In this document: positions 1 through 9,529 of the stretch, one piece after another
Numbering within the stretch: the stretch's first letter is position 1
Layout of the letters: every line of letters begins with the position of its first letter
DNA from: Flammeovirgaceae bacterium
GTDB lineage: Bacteria > Bacteroidota > Bacteroidia > Cytophagales > Cyclobacteriaceae
Assembly: GCA_015180985.1 (NCBI GenBank)
Contig: CP054185.1
Span: 1,853,001 to 1,917,000 of the forward strand
Direction: 5' to 3'
Length of the DNA: 64,000 nucleotides
The notes under the pieces: model-generated
What the model was told of the DNA's origin: nothing
Databases searched by the model: none
What the model saw: the letters and a program-made list of their open reading frames with translations, nothing else
Position numbers and translations under genes: made by a program

Positions 1-2
1 TT

Positions 3-1484
3 GAAATTTTAAAAGGAAGCCAATCGACCTTGTACGGAACCGATGCCATTGCCGGGGTAATCAACATCATCACCAAAAAGAAAGGAGATAAACCGGTAAG
101 TGGGTCAGGCACGGTAAGCTACGGCAGCTACAATACCTTTCGGGGGAATGCTGGCGTTTCGGGCAGTACGAAAAAATTTGATTACAACCTGGGCTACACA
201 CGTTTTCAAACCGATGGGCTCAGCGAGGCCAGAGATACAACCGGTACGGCCGGTTTTGATAAGGATGGTGCGGAACAGCATGCAGTTCAGGTATACGTGG
301 GGTACAAGCCGGTTGAAAAACTTTCTTTGCGTCCGTTTTTGCGGTTTAACGATTTTAAAGGTGACTATGATTTGGGTGCATTTACCGATGATGCCGGGGC
401 AAAGTATGATGCTACCACCTTGCAGTATGGGCTAAATACGGATTACCGGTTAACAAATGGTTCTGTATCGTTAATGTATGCACATAATAAATACGAAAGA
501 ACATTTTCGGATATGTTTGGCTCCAACGATTATGATGGCCGCTTTGACCACGGTGAAATTTTTGCTCAGTTCAACCTATCCGCCCATGTGCAAGTATTGG
601 GTGGGCTTTCGTACCAACAATTTAAAATGATAGCCACAAACACCACTATTGAAAATCCTGAAACAACCATCACAAGTCCTTACGTTTCATTTTTCATTAA
701 CAACTTAAAGGGGTTTTCAGCAGAAGTGGGGGGACGTTTGAACAGCCATTCGGTATATGGAAATAATTTTACTTACAGTGTTAATCCTTCTTACCTCATC
801 AATAAAAAAGCAAAGCTGTTCATTAATTATTCCACGGGGTTCAAGGCGCCAACGCTTTCACAATTATATGGCCCGTTTGGTGCCAATGAGGATTTGAAGC
901 CGGAGGAAAGTAAAAGTTTTGAAGGGGGCTTGCAATGGTTGGCCGAAGATGGGAAGGTGGATGTGCGGTTGACGTACTTCAACCGGAAAATAGATAACGT
1001 AATTGCGTACACCACCGGTTATATAAACTGGGATAAACTGGCTGACCGGGGCGTTGAAGTGGAGGCATTCTATAAATTGAACAAGTTCACTTTCACGGGC
1101 TTTTATGCGTATGTGGAAGGAGAAGTTACCACACCCGTGGGTGCAGGTACGGAGACAAAGCCGAATGATCTGCTTCGGAGGCCAAAGCACTCGGTGGGGC
1201 TTAATGTGGGCTTCCAGGCAACGGAAAAACTTTTTGCCAGTTTGAACTTTAAAACCTTCGGCCAACGAAACGATTTATTTTTCGATTTTAACACGTTTGC
1301 CGCAAGCCCGGTGGTGTTGGACGCCTACCAGTTACTGGATGTTTATATGGAGTATGTTGTGATCAACAACCGGATAAAATTGTTTGGCGACTTCCGCAAC
1401 CTCCTTAATCAGGATTATTACGAAGTGTACGGGTACAGTACGCAGCGTTTTAATGCAACGGTAGGGGTTCGGGCACAATTTTAA
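3..1484 (+). CDS. TonB-dependent outer-membrane receptor (5' truncated by window)
   Basis: This is the C-terminal part of a TonB-dependent receptor, an outer-membrane beta-barrel that imports a ligand using energy passed from TonB. The reading frame is open to the left edge, so the signal peptide, TonB box and most of the plug are missing. The first visible residues (EILKGSQSTLYGTDAIAG, then VINIITKK) match the end of the plug domain. The rest has the alternating aromatic and polar pattern of barrel strands. It ends in ATVGVRAQF with a terminal Phe, as expected for an outer-membrane barrel. The motif NLLNQDYYEVYGY near the end is typical of the vitamin B12/siderophore receptor branch (BtuB/CirA-like), but the substrate cannot be told from this fragment. 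Confidence 0.93.
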   Translation, partial: EILKGSQSTLYGTDAIAGVINIITKKKGDKPVSGSGTVSYGSYNTFRGNAGVSGSTKKFDYNLGYTRFQTDGLSEARDTTGTAGFDKDGAEQHAVQVYVGYKPVEKLSLRPFLRFNDFKGDYDLGAFTDDAGAKYDATTLQYGLNTDYRLTNGSVSLMYAHNKYERTFSDMFGSNDYDGRFDHGEIFAQFNLSAHVQVLGGLSYQQFKMIATNTTIENPETTITSPYVSFFINNLKGFSAEVGGRLNSHSVYGNNFTYSVNPSYLINKKAKLFINYSTGFKAPTLSQLYGPFGANEDLKPEESKSFEGGLQWLAEDGKVDVRLTYFNRKIDNVIAYTTGYINWDKLADRGVEVEAFYKLNKFTFTGFYAYVEGEVTTPVGAGTETKPNDLLRRPKHSVGLNVGFQATEKLFASLNFKTFGQRNDLFFDFNTFAASPVVLDAYQLLDVYMEYVVINNRIKLFGDFRNLLNQDYYEVYGYSTQRFNATVGVRAQF

Positions 1485-1502
1485 AATTTATAAAGCAGGT
1501 TT

Positions 1503-1671
1503 ATGAACAAGCGAAAGGGAGTCAGTAAAAAAGTAAATTCAGGTAAAGTAATCGGTGAACCCGATTACTATTTCGAAAACGGAAACCTGGTGTTTACGAC
1601 TGCCTATCATTAAAAAGCGGGGATTCTGTTGCCGGAATGGGTGCCGTCATTGTCCGTATTCAAATGGTTAA
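1503..1671 (+). pseudogene. DUF5522-like small Cys-rich protein, frameshifted
   Basis: The ATG at 1503 opens a 36-codon frame that ends in PDYYFENGNLVFTTAYH and a stop at 1611-1613. If one A is dropped from the AAAAA run at 1612-1616, the frame continues as LKRGFCCRNGCRHCPYSNG and stops at 1669-1671. The joined product, about 55 residues with a CC-x3-CRHCPY cysteine cluster after an H-L-K-R-G turn, is what I recall of the small Bacteroidota family DUF5522, whose function is unknown to me. The break is a single-base homopolymer expansion. It may be a sequencing error, a recent mutation or, less likely, programmed slippage. The gene lies just after the TonB receptor and is convergent with the PhoD-like gene. 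Confidence 0.72.
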
Positions 1672-1697
1672 GAATTAAACTAACTTAAAGCGGCAAC

Positions 1698-2714
1698 CTA
1701 AAGCGTTAACAGGTGTTTGGCAAAGACTTCATTTCCTTTACCCCGAATGGAAACGGTTAGCTGAAGTTTTTCGGCTTGCTGGCTGATTTCAAGTACTCCG
1801 AAATTTTTTTTCATAATCAGTTCACCAACCCGGTATTGATTGGCTTCGCCCCAGGCTTCAGCCCAGGTATGCGTTAATCCGCTGGAAGTAATATCGTAAA
1901 GCGGATAGGGTAGGCCTGTAATATCCATTTTTGATATTTCTGCAATGTGCCGGTCACCGCTGATAATCAAAACTTTTTTGTTCGGATACTTTTTTAGTAG
2001 TTCGATCAGCCGTTTGCGGGCAGCAGGAAAATTTGACCATTTTTCAAAATCATGTTCGCCCGAAATAACCTGGATGCTGGAGTTGATGATGTTCAGGTTG
2101 GCGTTGCTGCTTTTCAGTTCCTGTTCAAGCCAATGCCATTGCTCTTCACCAAGTATATCGCCTGTTGTGTTGGCGATGTACCGGTACCTTCTCCGGTTGG
2201 CTGTTGAATCAAAGTAGTATTCCTTATAAACCGTGTCGCGGAACCAGCGGGTATCAAGGTTTATAATTTTTAAACGCAGGTTTCCTTTGTTAACGGTATG
2301 CGAATTATAAATGCCATTGTGGTTGCGAATGGAATTATCCTTTGAAAACCCGATGAAATCCATCATCAATGTTTTGCTCTCCTGTTTCCTGGAGTAAAAT
2401 TTTCCACCATCGTTAATGCCATAATCGTGGTCATCCCAGGTACCGGTTACCGGGCAGGTGGCCAGCAGTTTTTGGTAACCGGGATTATTTTTTTGTTGGT
2501 TGTACTTTTCTCTCATCACCTGCATATCATGGGTGTCGCCATAAATATTATCTCCTCCCCATACCCAGAGATCGGGTTTCAGGCTTACTACTTCGTTCCA
2601 TAGCTGTTCGGTTAAATTTTGCCGGCTGCAGGAACCGAAAGCAATTTTTACTGTAGGCTGGCCATGAAGCTGGTTAATGTGAAGCAGCAGAGCCAATACT
2701 GTAAGTGTACGCAT
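1698..2714 (-). CDS. PhoD-like metallophosphoesterase (alkaline phosphatase D family), secreted
   Basis: This is a 338-residue exported phosphoesterase. Residues 1-19 form a signal peptide ending in HGQ. Metal-site motifs of the PhoD family follow in order: FGSCS at 26-30, WGGDNIYGD at 52-60, GTWDDHDYG at 91-99 and SGDRH at 252-256. These Asp, Asn and His residues are expected to hold the metal centre that hydrolyses phosphate mono- or diesters in the periplasm or at the surface. The length is shorter than classic PhoD (about 500 residues) and the N-terminal Ig-like domain is absent, as in many Bacteroidota paralogues. It is divergent from the S15 hydrolase, with 82 bases between them and no clear promoter box. 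The substrate is not predictable. Confidence 0.88.
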   Translation of the reverse strand: MRTLTVLALLLHINQLHGQPTVKIAFGSCSRQNLTEQLWNEVVSLKPDLWVWGGDNIYGDTHDMQVMREKYNQQKNNPGYQKLLATCPVTGTWDDHDYGINDGGKFYSRKQESKTLMMDFIGFSKDNSIRNHNGIYNSHTVNKGNLRLKIINLDTRWFRDTVYKEYYFDSTANRRRYRYIANTTGDILGEEQWHWLEQELKSSNANLNIINSSIQVISGEHDFEKWSNFPAARKRLIELLKKYPNKKVLIISGDRHIAEISKMDITGLPYPLYDITSSGLTHTWAEAWGEANQYRVGELIMKKNFGVLEISQQAEKLQLTVSIRGKGNEVFAKHLLTL

Positions 2715-2796
2715 TCGTATTAATTGATTTGGCCAACAAGTTAATTCAATAGACGATATTTAGATGGATATTTCAAATACATATTATTAATTTTCG

Positions 2797-4716
2797 ATGG
2801 ATAAATTCTTACTTATGAAATCGCACATAATCAGTATTGCCCTCCTTGCTTCTTTTACAGGCTTAGCCCAGGATATACAATCGGATTCCATTTACATGCG
2901 TCAACACTACGATAAAGCGGAGTATCAAATTCCGATGCGTGATGGTGTTAAATTGTTTACTGTTGTATACACACCAAAGGATCAGACTAAAAAATATCCC
3001 ATTCTGCTGAATCGTACATGTTACAATGCATCAGGCTATGCTGATTATAAAACATACGGTCATCCTTCTAACTACCTGGTTAAGGACGGCTACATCCTGG
3101 CCTTTCAGGATGTACGGGGCCGGTATATGAGCGAAGGAACATTTGATAATATGCGACCCAATATCCCGGGCAACAATCCAAAAGATAAAAAGGCGGTTGA
3201 CGAAAGTTCAGATACCTGGGATACGATCGACTGGATGGTTAAAAACATTAAGAACAATAATGGCCGGGTAGGCATGTTTGGTATTTCTTATCCGGGTTTC
3301 TATACGGCTGCTGCCATTCCCGATGCGCACCCGGCTTTAAAGGCATCATCACCGCAGGCGCCTATTTCCGATTTCTTTTTTGACGACTTCCACCACATGG
3401 GCGCTTACCTGCAAAGCTATACGGCCGCTTTTGCTGTTTTTGGCTACCAGAAGGATAAACAGACAAAGGATGACTGGTTTGAAGATAAAATCATGCGGTT
3501 CTATGCCCAGGCCCCGAAAGACGGCTACGACTTTCACCTGCGGCAGGGGCCGTTGAAGAACATTACCGAAAAATACCACCACGATAATTTTTTCTGGCAA
3601 CAAATTATTGACCATCCGAACTACGATCAATTCTGGCAGGCCAGAAACCTGCTGCCTCATTTAAAAAACGCGAAGCACGCCATCATGACGGTAGGAGGTT
3701 GGTTTGATGCCGAAGATTTGTATGGCCCGCTCAATATTTACAAGTCGCTCGAAGCAAACAGTCCGGGTGCAAAAAATACCATTGTTATGGGCCCCTGGGG
3801 CCATGGCGACTGGGCGCGTGAGCAGGGTAAATCAACGCACAATCATATTTATTTTGGCGACAGTATTTCAACCTTTTATCAGCGCGAAGTTGAACGTAAG
3901 TTTTTTGCTTACTACCTGAAAGATGAAGGACCGCTTGACTTACCCGAAGCGCTGATGTTCGACACCGGCAAAAAAGAGTGGCGCAAGTTTGATTACTGGC
4001 CGCCACGCGAGTATAACCCGCTTAAACTTTACTTTGGCGAAAAAGGAAAGTTGTACGTAAATACACCAACGCCCAAAGAGGCTGTTTTTGAATACGTAAG
4101 CGATCCGGCAAAACCGGTTCCGTATACATCACAAACCGAAGGCTTAACCTTTACACCCAGGCGGTTTATGAGCGATGATCAGCGGCAGGCCGCACGCAGG
4201 CCCGATGTTATCACCTTCGAAACCGATGTGCTTACCGATGATGTGGTGCTTGCAGGAGAAATTATGGCCCGCTTAAAAGTTTCGATGACCGGCACCGATG
4301 CCGATTTTGTTGTGAAACTAATTGATGTATATCCGGACAATCATCCAAACTATGAGCATAATCCGAAGAACATCGTAATGGGTGGCTATCAACAACTGGT
4401 GCGCAGCGAAGTATTTCGGGGCAGGTTTAGAAACAGTTTTGAAAAGCCGGAACCGTTTAAACCAAATGAAGTAACCGATGTGGAATTTCCTTTACAGGAT
4501 ATACTGCATACCTTTAAAAAAGGACACCGCATAATGATCCAAATTCACAGCACCTGGTTTCCGTATATCGACCGCAATCCGCAGAAATATGTTGACAACA
4601 TCTATAAAGCAAACGAGGAAGATTTTATCAAATCGACCATCCGGGTATATGGCTCATCGGTAGTGGAGGTGGGGGGAAATGAAAAGTTAAAAGCCCGGTT
4701 GGAGTTTAAAAAGTAG
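2797..4716 (+). CDS. CocE/NonD-type alpha/beta hydrolase (X-Pro dipeptidyl-peptidase S15 family), secreted
   Basis: This 639-residue exported serine hydrolase has a signal peptide of about 25 residues (LLASFTGLAQ). It has the S15/CocE architecture: an alpha/beta-hydrolase core with nucleophile motif GISYPG at 162-167 (Ser164), probable acid Asp304 in GGWFDAED, and His336 in GPWGHGDW. A C-terminal jelly-roll domain covers roughly residues 400-639. Family members cleave X-Pro dipeptides, cocaine-like esters or beta-lactam acyl groups, so the true substrate is open. A second in-frame ATG at 2815 (MKSHIISIALL) would give a more standard signal peptide, and no ribosome-binding site decides between them. 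The Asp-box gene follows 49 bases downstream on the same strand. Confidence 0.9.
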   Translation: MDKFLLMKSHIISIALLASFTGLAQDIQSDSIYMRQHYDKAEYQIPMRDGVKLFTVVYTPKDQTKKYPILLNRTCYNASGYADYKTYGHPSNYLVKDGYILAFQDVRGRYMSEGTFDNMRPNIPGNNPKDKKAVDESSDTWDTIDWMVKNIKNNNGRVGMFGISYPGFYTAAAIPDAHPALKASSPQAPISDFFFDDFHHMGAYLQSYTAAFAVFGYQKDKQTKDDWFEDKIMRFYAQAPKDGYDFHLRQGPLKNITEKYHHDNFFWQQIIDHPNYDQFWQARNLLPHLKNAKHAIMTVGGWFDAEDLYGPLNIYKSLEANSPGAKNTIVMGPWGHGDWAREQGKSTHNHIYFGDSISTFYQREVERKFFAYYLKDEGPLDLPEALMFDTGKKEWRKFDYWPPREYNPLKLYFGEKGKLYVNTPTPKEAVFEYVSDPAKPVPYTSQTEGLTFTPRRFMSDDQRQAARRPDVITFETDVLTDDVVLAGEIMARLKVSMTGTDADFVVKLIDVYPDNHPNYEHNPKNIVMGGYQQLVRSEVFRGRFRNSFEKPEPFKPNEVTDVEFPLQDILHTFKKGHRIMIQIHSTWFPYIDRNPQKYVDNIYKANEEDFIKSTIRVYGSSVVEVGGNEKLKARLEFKK

Positions 4717-4765
4717 ATACGTTAAAGGGGTTGTCAGGCATGGCCGTTTTTGCTTATTTCGCTCA

Positions 4766-6052
4766 ATGAAGAGATTTCTGGTAATTGGATTGCTTGCAGT
4801 AATTTGGGGTAACACAGCAGGCCAGCATAAAAATATTTTACTGGACAGCTCAGGGACCAAAGGTATCTATCCACATAACCCCTCAGTAGCAGTCAGCTAC
4901 AGAAACCCCGAGGCGATTGTTGTTGGTTCTGCCCCGAGCAATGTTTATTATACCGATAATCGCGGATTATCCTGGATAAAGTCAAAACTTCGTTCCCCTT
5001 ATGGCGTTTTTGGAAACCCGGCACTCCTTTCTGACTTTAAAGGAACCTTCACTTATTTCCATCACTCCGATCCGGACGGTAAACAGCAGGCCAGTGAATT
5101 GTTTCTTGATCGGATTGTAGGGCAGCAATCTTCCGATGGTGGCAGAACCTGGGATGCCGGAGCCTCCATTGGCCTTAATGCGTTAAAAGACCAGGTAATG
5201 CCTCGTGCCGTTACCGACAGAAAAGGTAATATGTATGTGGCATGGACGGAGTTTGACGAACTGAGCAGCGAAGCACCGGCCTGCCAAAGCCGGATTTTAT
5301 TCAGTCAATCTTCCAATGGTACGAAGTATTCAAAACCCCGCATTATTTCTCAACAACCGGGCAATTGCCGGAATGATGATAATACTGCCCTGGGCGCCTG
5401 GCCTGCTGCCACGGTTGACGGCAAGATTTTTATTGTGTGGGCTAATCAGGAGAAAATTTTCATGGACCGTTCATTTGATGGTGGAACCACCTGGCTAACC
5501 AACGATATCGTATTAACCAACCAGCCGGGCGGCTGGTCAATGAATATTCCTGGAGTGGGCCGATCCAATGGTTTACCTGTGTTGGTCTGTGATCAAAGCA
5601 AAGGCATGTACAGCGGTGCCTTGTATTTAGTATGGACGGACGATGGGGAAGGCGATGCCGACATCTGGTTTATGCGCTCATTTAATATGGGCGATAACTG
5701 GACATCCCCCATACGCATTCATATCGAAAGCAAAGGCCACCAGTTTATGCCGGCCATGACGGTTGACCCCTCTACCGGTTTCATCTATGTTGTATACTAT
5801 GACCAGCACAACTACGATGATGACCGTACCGATGTTTACCTGGCCTGGTCGACCGATAACGGCACAAGTTTTAAGAATACAAAAATCAGTGAATCACCGT
5901 TTAAGCCAACCGCTGATGCAAATCTTGGTGAGTACATTGGTATATCCGTGTACAATGAGATTATTGTACCGGTATGGACACGTATGGATAATGGCAAAAC
6001 CAGTATATGGTCCAGCATCCTCATCCACCGGCAGTTAGCCGGTCAGCGGTAG
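4766..6052 (+). CDS. Secreted sialidase-like Asp-box (BNR) repeat protein
   Basis: This 428-residue protein has a signal peptide ending near NTAGQ (residue 20) and several Asp-box/BNR motifs: SSDGGRTW (122-129), SFDGGTTW (236-243), SFNMGDNW (305-312) and STDNGTSF (362-369). A weaker one (TDNRGLSW) lies near residue 65. Regular spacing of such boxes marks a six-bladed sialidase-type beta-propeller. I could not identify a full sialidase catalytic set (Arg triad, Tyr/Glu, FRIP motif), so exo-sialidase activity is uncertain. It may instead bind or process another glycan. It sits between an S15 hydrolase and a histidine kinase on the same strand. The stop codon is 10 bases before the kinase's first possible start. 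Confidence 0.82.
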   Translation: MKRFLVIGLLAVIWGNTAGQHKNILLDSSGTKGIYPHNPSVAVSYRNPEAIVVGSAPSNVYYTDNRGLSWIKSKLRSPYGVFGNPALLSDFKGTFTYFHHSDPDGKQQASELFLDRIVGQQSSDGGRTWDAGASIGLNALKDQVMPRAVTDRKGNMYVAWTEFDELSSEAPACQSRILFSQSSNGTKYSKPRIISQQPGNCRNDDNTALGAWPAATVDGKIFIVWANQEKIFMDRSFDGGTTWLTNDIVLTNQPGGWSMNIPGVGRSNGLPVLVCDQSKGMYSGALYLVWTDDGEGDADIWFMRSFNMGDNWTSPIRIHIESKGHQFMPAMTVDPSTGFIYVVYYDQHNYDDDRTDVYLAWSTDNGTSFKNTKISESPFKPTADANLGEYIGISVYNEIIVPVWTRMDNGKTSIWSSILIHRQLAGQR

Positions 6053-6057
6053 TTTAG

Positions 6058-6065
6058 TATTTTTG
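6058..6065 (+). promoter_or_regulatory. TATTTTTG, candidate -7 box for the histidine kinase
   Basis: This matches the Bacteroidota -7 consensus TAnnTTTG. It overlaps the TTG at 6063, which argues that the kinase's true start lies further down, for example TTG 6090. No clear -33 element is seen. Confidence 0.35.
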
Positions 6066-8042
6066 CTTTTAATACCAATAAGTATCCTCTTGGCTTCGCT
6101 TATCTCTTTCCTTCGGGCGCCCTCTTATGAATCAGACGAGCGGAAGCAGTTTGTTTTTATTGCCAACATTCTCTCATTGCTGTTTGCCATCCTTAGCCTG
6201 ATTTTGGTATTTATCCTCTATGGGTTATTTGGCTGGGGTAATACCCTTTGGCTGATTGCAGGAGTTGTTGTGTTATTTGGGGTGGTTATTGTTTTAAACC
6301 GCATGGGTTACACCAATGCCGGCCGGCTACTTTTTTGCCTGGTACCCGTTTGGCTTACACTGGTTGGTACCTTATGGGGCAAACTTGAAGAGCCCCGTCA
6401 ATCGTATATCGGTTATTTTGATAGCCGGTTTATTTTACTAATAACTACCATTTTGCCTGCCATTGTGTTTGAACTGCGTGAGTGGGTTAAAATTTCGGTA
6501 TGCCTGGTCTCAACTTTTATTTGCCTGGTTTTTTTCGATCCCATTCATAACCTGGTTGGTGTTGGTTACTACCAGCGGGGCTTTACTGTTGAATCATATT
6601 ACTACATCAATTATGTGGTGTTTATTTCTTTTGTTGGGCTGCTGGCGGCTGTGTTTATCTTAAAATGGCGTGATCAACGGGCTTCGCTTGACCTTCGTCA
6701 TGCGTTGTCAGAGTTAAAGCAACTAAACCATGAGTTAGTAACACAGAACAAAAAATTAGAGGCAATCTCGCACGAAATGACTGCTCAGAATGAAGAAATG
6801 TTGCAGCAAAACGAAGAACTGCAAACCAGTCATGAAATGCTGGAACAAGCTAACCAACTGATAACCGAGCAACGGGCAAAGTTGCAGGAGTATAACCTTG
6901 AGTTGGAACGGTTGGTTCGGGAAAAAAGCGCTGACTTATTTATCACCAACGAGGAATTGGTGAAATCCAATAATGAATTGCGCCAGTTTTCATTTACGGT
7001 TTCGCATAACCTGCGCGGGCCGGTGGCCCGCCTGCTGGGCCTTACTAACCTGGTGCGCCATTCCGAAAATAAAAATGAAATAGCCGAACTTACCCGGTTT
7101 ATTCACCAGTCTGCCAATGAACTGGACTCTATATTAAAGGACCTTTCGCAGATCATAGATATCCGCAACGACTTGTACCGTGTGCGCGAACGCATTGCAC
7201 TGAAGGACGAATGGGACAAAGCCCTGTCGCTGGTAGGTAACCATTCAGCCGCCAGGTTAACTGTGAATTTTGAAAAAGCTCCTTACCTGTATGGAATCCG
7301 CCCGATGCTCCAGAGCATTTTTTATAACCTGGTCAGTAATGCCTTTAAATACTGCTCCCCCGAGTGTGTATTGGTTATCACGGTAAATAGTTATTTGCTC
7401 CATCCGGATAAAGCCATCATTGAATTAAGCGATAACGGTTTGGGTATCGATTTGAATAAGCAGGGTGAAAATTTATTCAAATTGTACAAACGATTTCATC
7501 ACCATGTACCTGGTAAAGGTTTGGGGCTGTACCTGGTAAAAACCCAGTTGGAAATTATGGGTGGGAGGATTGAGGTTGAAAGTGAACCGGATAAAGGAAC
7601 CCTGTTTCGGATGACGTTGCCTGTACCCACCGATGTTGACAAGCAGGTATTTTTTGAAAACGATGCAGCCCAGCTTTATTTCGATGCCAACATCAACAAT
7701 ACTGTCATTGTATGGAAGCGAAACATAACCAGTGAAGACTACCACAACGTATTTGAAAATGTTTTGCAAACAATTAAAGCCTACAAAACCCCGGGTTGGA
7801 TTGCCGACCTCCGCAATCAGGGAGTTGTGCCAGCTCAGGATCAGCAATGGTTTATCCAAAACGTGCTAAAAGCAGCTCACCAAAATGGACTAAAGCGTAT
7901 CGGTACCATTGGGTTTAATGATCCGATACGAAGCGATTATTTTGCCCGCATGCAATCGGTAACAGCCGACCTTAATGTTGAGTTACGCAATTTCGATTCA
8001 ATTGAATTAGCTATTGCCTGGATGAAAAAGTTTATTGTTTAA
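6063..8042 (+). CDS. Membrane histidine kinase with fused C-terminal SpoIIAA/STAS-like domain
   Basis: This protein of about 659 residues has six hydrophobic segments within residues 1-200, then a Gln/Glu-rich coiled coil (about 205-305) rich in EEM/EEL repeats. The HisKA helix has the phospho-acceptor His315 in FTVSHNLRGP. The HATPase domain shows an N box (NLVSNAFKY, 422-430), a G1 box (DNGLGI, 457-462) and a G2 box (GKGLGLY, 484-490). After the ATPase, residues 530-659 form an extra domain resembling small SpoIIAA/STAS-like Bacteroidota proteins; this match is by eye. No receiver domain or response regulator is adjacent. The start is uncertain: no ATG is available, only TTG at 6063, which lies inside a TAnnTTTG box, or TTG at 6090. 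Confidence 0.88.
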   Translation: MLLIPISILLASLISFLRAPSYESDERKQFVFIANILSLLFAILSLILVFILYGLFGWGNTLWLIAGVVVLFGVVIVLNRMGYTNAGRLLFCLVPVWLTLVGTLWGKLEEPRQSYIGYFDSRFILLITTILPAIVFELREWVKISVCLVSTFICLVFFDPIHNLVGVGYYQRGFTVESYYYINYVVFISFVGLLAAVFILKWRDQRASLDLRHALSELKQLNHELVTQNKKLEAISHEMTAQNEEMLQQNEELQTSHEMLEQANQLITEQRAKLQEYNLELERLVREKSADLFITNEELVKSNNELRQFSFTVSHNLRGPVARLLGLTNLVRHSENKNEIAELTRFIHQSANELDSILKDLSQIIDIRNDLYRVRERIALKDEWDKALSLVGNHSAARLTVNFEKAPYLYGIRPMLQSIFYNLVSNAFKYCSPECVLVITVNSYLLHPDKAIIELSDNGLGIDLNKQGENLFKLYKRFHHHVPGKGLGLYLVKTQLEIMGGRIEVESEPDKGTLFRMTLPVPTDVDKQVFFENDAAQLYFDANINNTVIVWKRNITSEDYHNVFENVLQTIKAYKTPGWIADLRNQGVVPAQDQQWFIQNVLKAAHQNGLKRIGTIGFNDPIRSDYFARMQSVTADLNVELRNFDSIELAIAWMKKFIV

Positions 8043-8078
8043 TAGATATCCCGGTACGGATTTTTAAATCCTTTCTGG

Positions 8079-8086
8079 TATTTTTG
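8079..8086 (+). promoter_or_regulatory. TATTTTTG, candidate -7 box for ahcY
   Basis: This is an exact TAnnTTTG match 64 bases before the ahcY ATG, in the 108-base gap after the kinase. I see no SAH riboswitch-like fold in the leader. The -33 position is poorly matched. Confidence 0.45.
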
Positions 8087-8150
8087 TGCCCTTGCCATAA
8101 CATTTACTGTTTTGGCGGGTTCTTTAATGAAGTGAAAAATCTATAAAAAC

Positions 8151-9452
8151 ATGGTAGAAACATTGAAATACAAGGTAAAAGACATTTCGTTGGCCGAATG
8201 GGGTCGTAAAGAGATTAAACTGGCCGAAGCCGAAATGCCGGGTTTGATGGCTATCCGCGAAGAGTATGGCCCGAAAAAACCCTTAAAAGGCGCCCGTATT
8301 GCCGGCTGTTTGCACATGACTATCCAAACGGCTGTGCTCATTGAAACGCTTATTGAATTAGGGGCTGAGGTTAGCTGGTCAAGCTGCAATATTTTCTCCA
8401 CGCAGGATCATGCCGCTGCCGCTATTGCCGCTGCGGGCATACCGGTTTTTGCCTGGAAGGGCATGAACGAACAGGAGTTTGACTGGTGCATTGAGCAAAC
8501 CCTCTTTGCTTTTAAAGATGGTAAGCCGCTGAATATGATTTTGGATGACGGTGGAGACCTGACCAATATGGTGTTGGATCGCTTCCCCGAACTTGTACAA
8601 GGTATTAAGGGAATTTCAGAAGAAACAACAACCGGTGTACACCGGCTTATGGAACGCGAAAAGAATGGCAAACTGCCCTTGCCGGCCATTAACATTAATG
8701 ATTCAGTAACCAAATCGAAGTTTGACAATAAATACGGTTGCAAAGAATCCCTGGTAGATGCCATCCGCAGAGCTACCGATATTATGCTGGCCGGTAAGGT
8801 TGCCGTGGTAGCCGGCTATGGCGATGTGGGTAAAGGCTCGGCCGCTTCCTTGCGTGGTGCCGGTGCCCGCGTAATTGTTACCGAAATTGATCCCATCTGC
8901 GCGTTGCAGGCAGCCATGGACGGATTTGCAGTGAAGAAACTGGATGATGTGGTGGGCGATGTGGATATTGTGGTTACTGCTACCGGAAACTGCGACATTG
9001 TGGTTGACCGCCACTTTATGAAGATGAAGGACAAGGCCATTGTTTGCAATATCGGCCATTTTGATAACGAGATTGATGTGGCCTGGCTTCGCAAAAACGG
9101 CTCATGGGATACCATAAAACCACAGGTAGATTTGATTACCCTGAAAAACGGTAACCAGATAATTCTGTTGGCCGAAGGCCGGTTGGTTAACCTGGGCTGT
9201 GCCACCGGGCATCCCTCGTTTGTTATGTCTAACTCATTCACCAATCAAACCCTCGCACAGATTGAGCTTTGGACGAATTCCGCAAATTATGAGAACAAGG
9301 TTTACACCTTACCCAAGCACCTTGATGAAAAGGTTGCACGTTTGCATTTAAGTAAAATCGGGGTTGACCTGGAAGAACTTAACGATAAGCAGGCCAGCTA
9401 CATTGGGGTTGATAAGCAGGGGCCTTTCAAGCCCGACTATTACCGGTATTAA
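8151..9452 (+). CDS. ahcY: Adenosylhomocysteinase
   Basis: This cytosolic NAD-dependent enzyme reversibly splits S-adenosyl-L-homocysteine into adenosine and homocysteine, clearing the product inhibitor of methyltransferases. The 433-residue length fits the family. Visible signatures are [14 protein letters not shown] (77-90, substrate site), the Rossmann motif GYGDVGKGS (222-230) and the conserved C-terminus KPDYYRY that reaches into a neighbouring subunit's NAD site. The longer insertion-bearing form found in some bacteria is not needed here; the spacing matches the compact form. It is a single-gene unit with its own candidate promoter and a strong terminator just downstream. Confidence 0.98.
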   Translation: MVETLKYKVKDISLAEWGRKEIKLAEAEMPGLMAIREEYGPKKPLKGARIAGCLHMTIQTAVLIETLIELGAEVSWSSCNIFSTQDHAAAAIAAAGIPVFAWKGMNEQEFDWCIEQTLFAFKDGKPLNMILDDGGDLTNMVLDRFPELVQGIKGISEETTTGVHRLMEREKNGKLPLPAININDSVTKSKFDNKYGCKESLVDAIRRATDIMLAGKVAVVAGYGDVGKGSAASLRGAGARVIVTEIDPICALQAAMDGFAVKKLDDVVGDVDIVVTATGNCDIVVDRHFMKMKDKAIVCNIGHFDNEIDVAWLRKNGSWDTIKPQVDLITLKNGNQIILLAEGRLVNLGCATGHPSFVMSNSFTNQTLAQIELWTNSANYENKVYTLPKHLDEKVARLHLSKIGVDLEELNDKQASYIGVDKQGPFKPDYYRY

Positions 9453-9477
9453 GGCCTGTTTTATTACATGAATGCTG

Positions 9478-9502
9478 AACCCCGCAAAATGCGGGGTTTT
9501 TT
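9478..9502 (+). terminator. Rho-independent terminator of ahcY
   Basis: The perfect stem AACCCCGC/GCGGGGTT has a 5-base loop (AAAAT), and the right arm runs into a TTTTTT tract. It lies 25 bases after the ahcY stop. Confidence 0.92.
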
Positions 9503-9517
9503 CATTTTGAAGCCTGC

Positions 9518-9525
9518 TATATTTG
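9518..9525 (+). promoter_or_regulatory. TATATTTG, candidate -7 box only 4 bases before an ATG
   Basis: This is an exact TAnnTTTG match between the ahcY terminator and the ATG at 9530. If used, transcription would start at or beside the start codon. Confidence 0.45.
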
Positions 9526-9529
9526 TACC

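Noticed and set aside
2797-6052. S15 hydrolase and Asp-box gene as part of a polysaccharide utilisation locus
   Set aside because: No SusC/SusD pair is beside them. The TonB receptor at the left edge is of the BtuB/CirA-like kind, with no SusD-like gene next to it.
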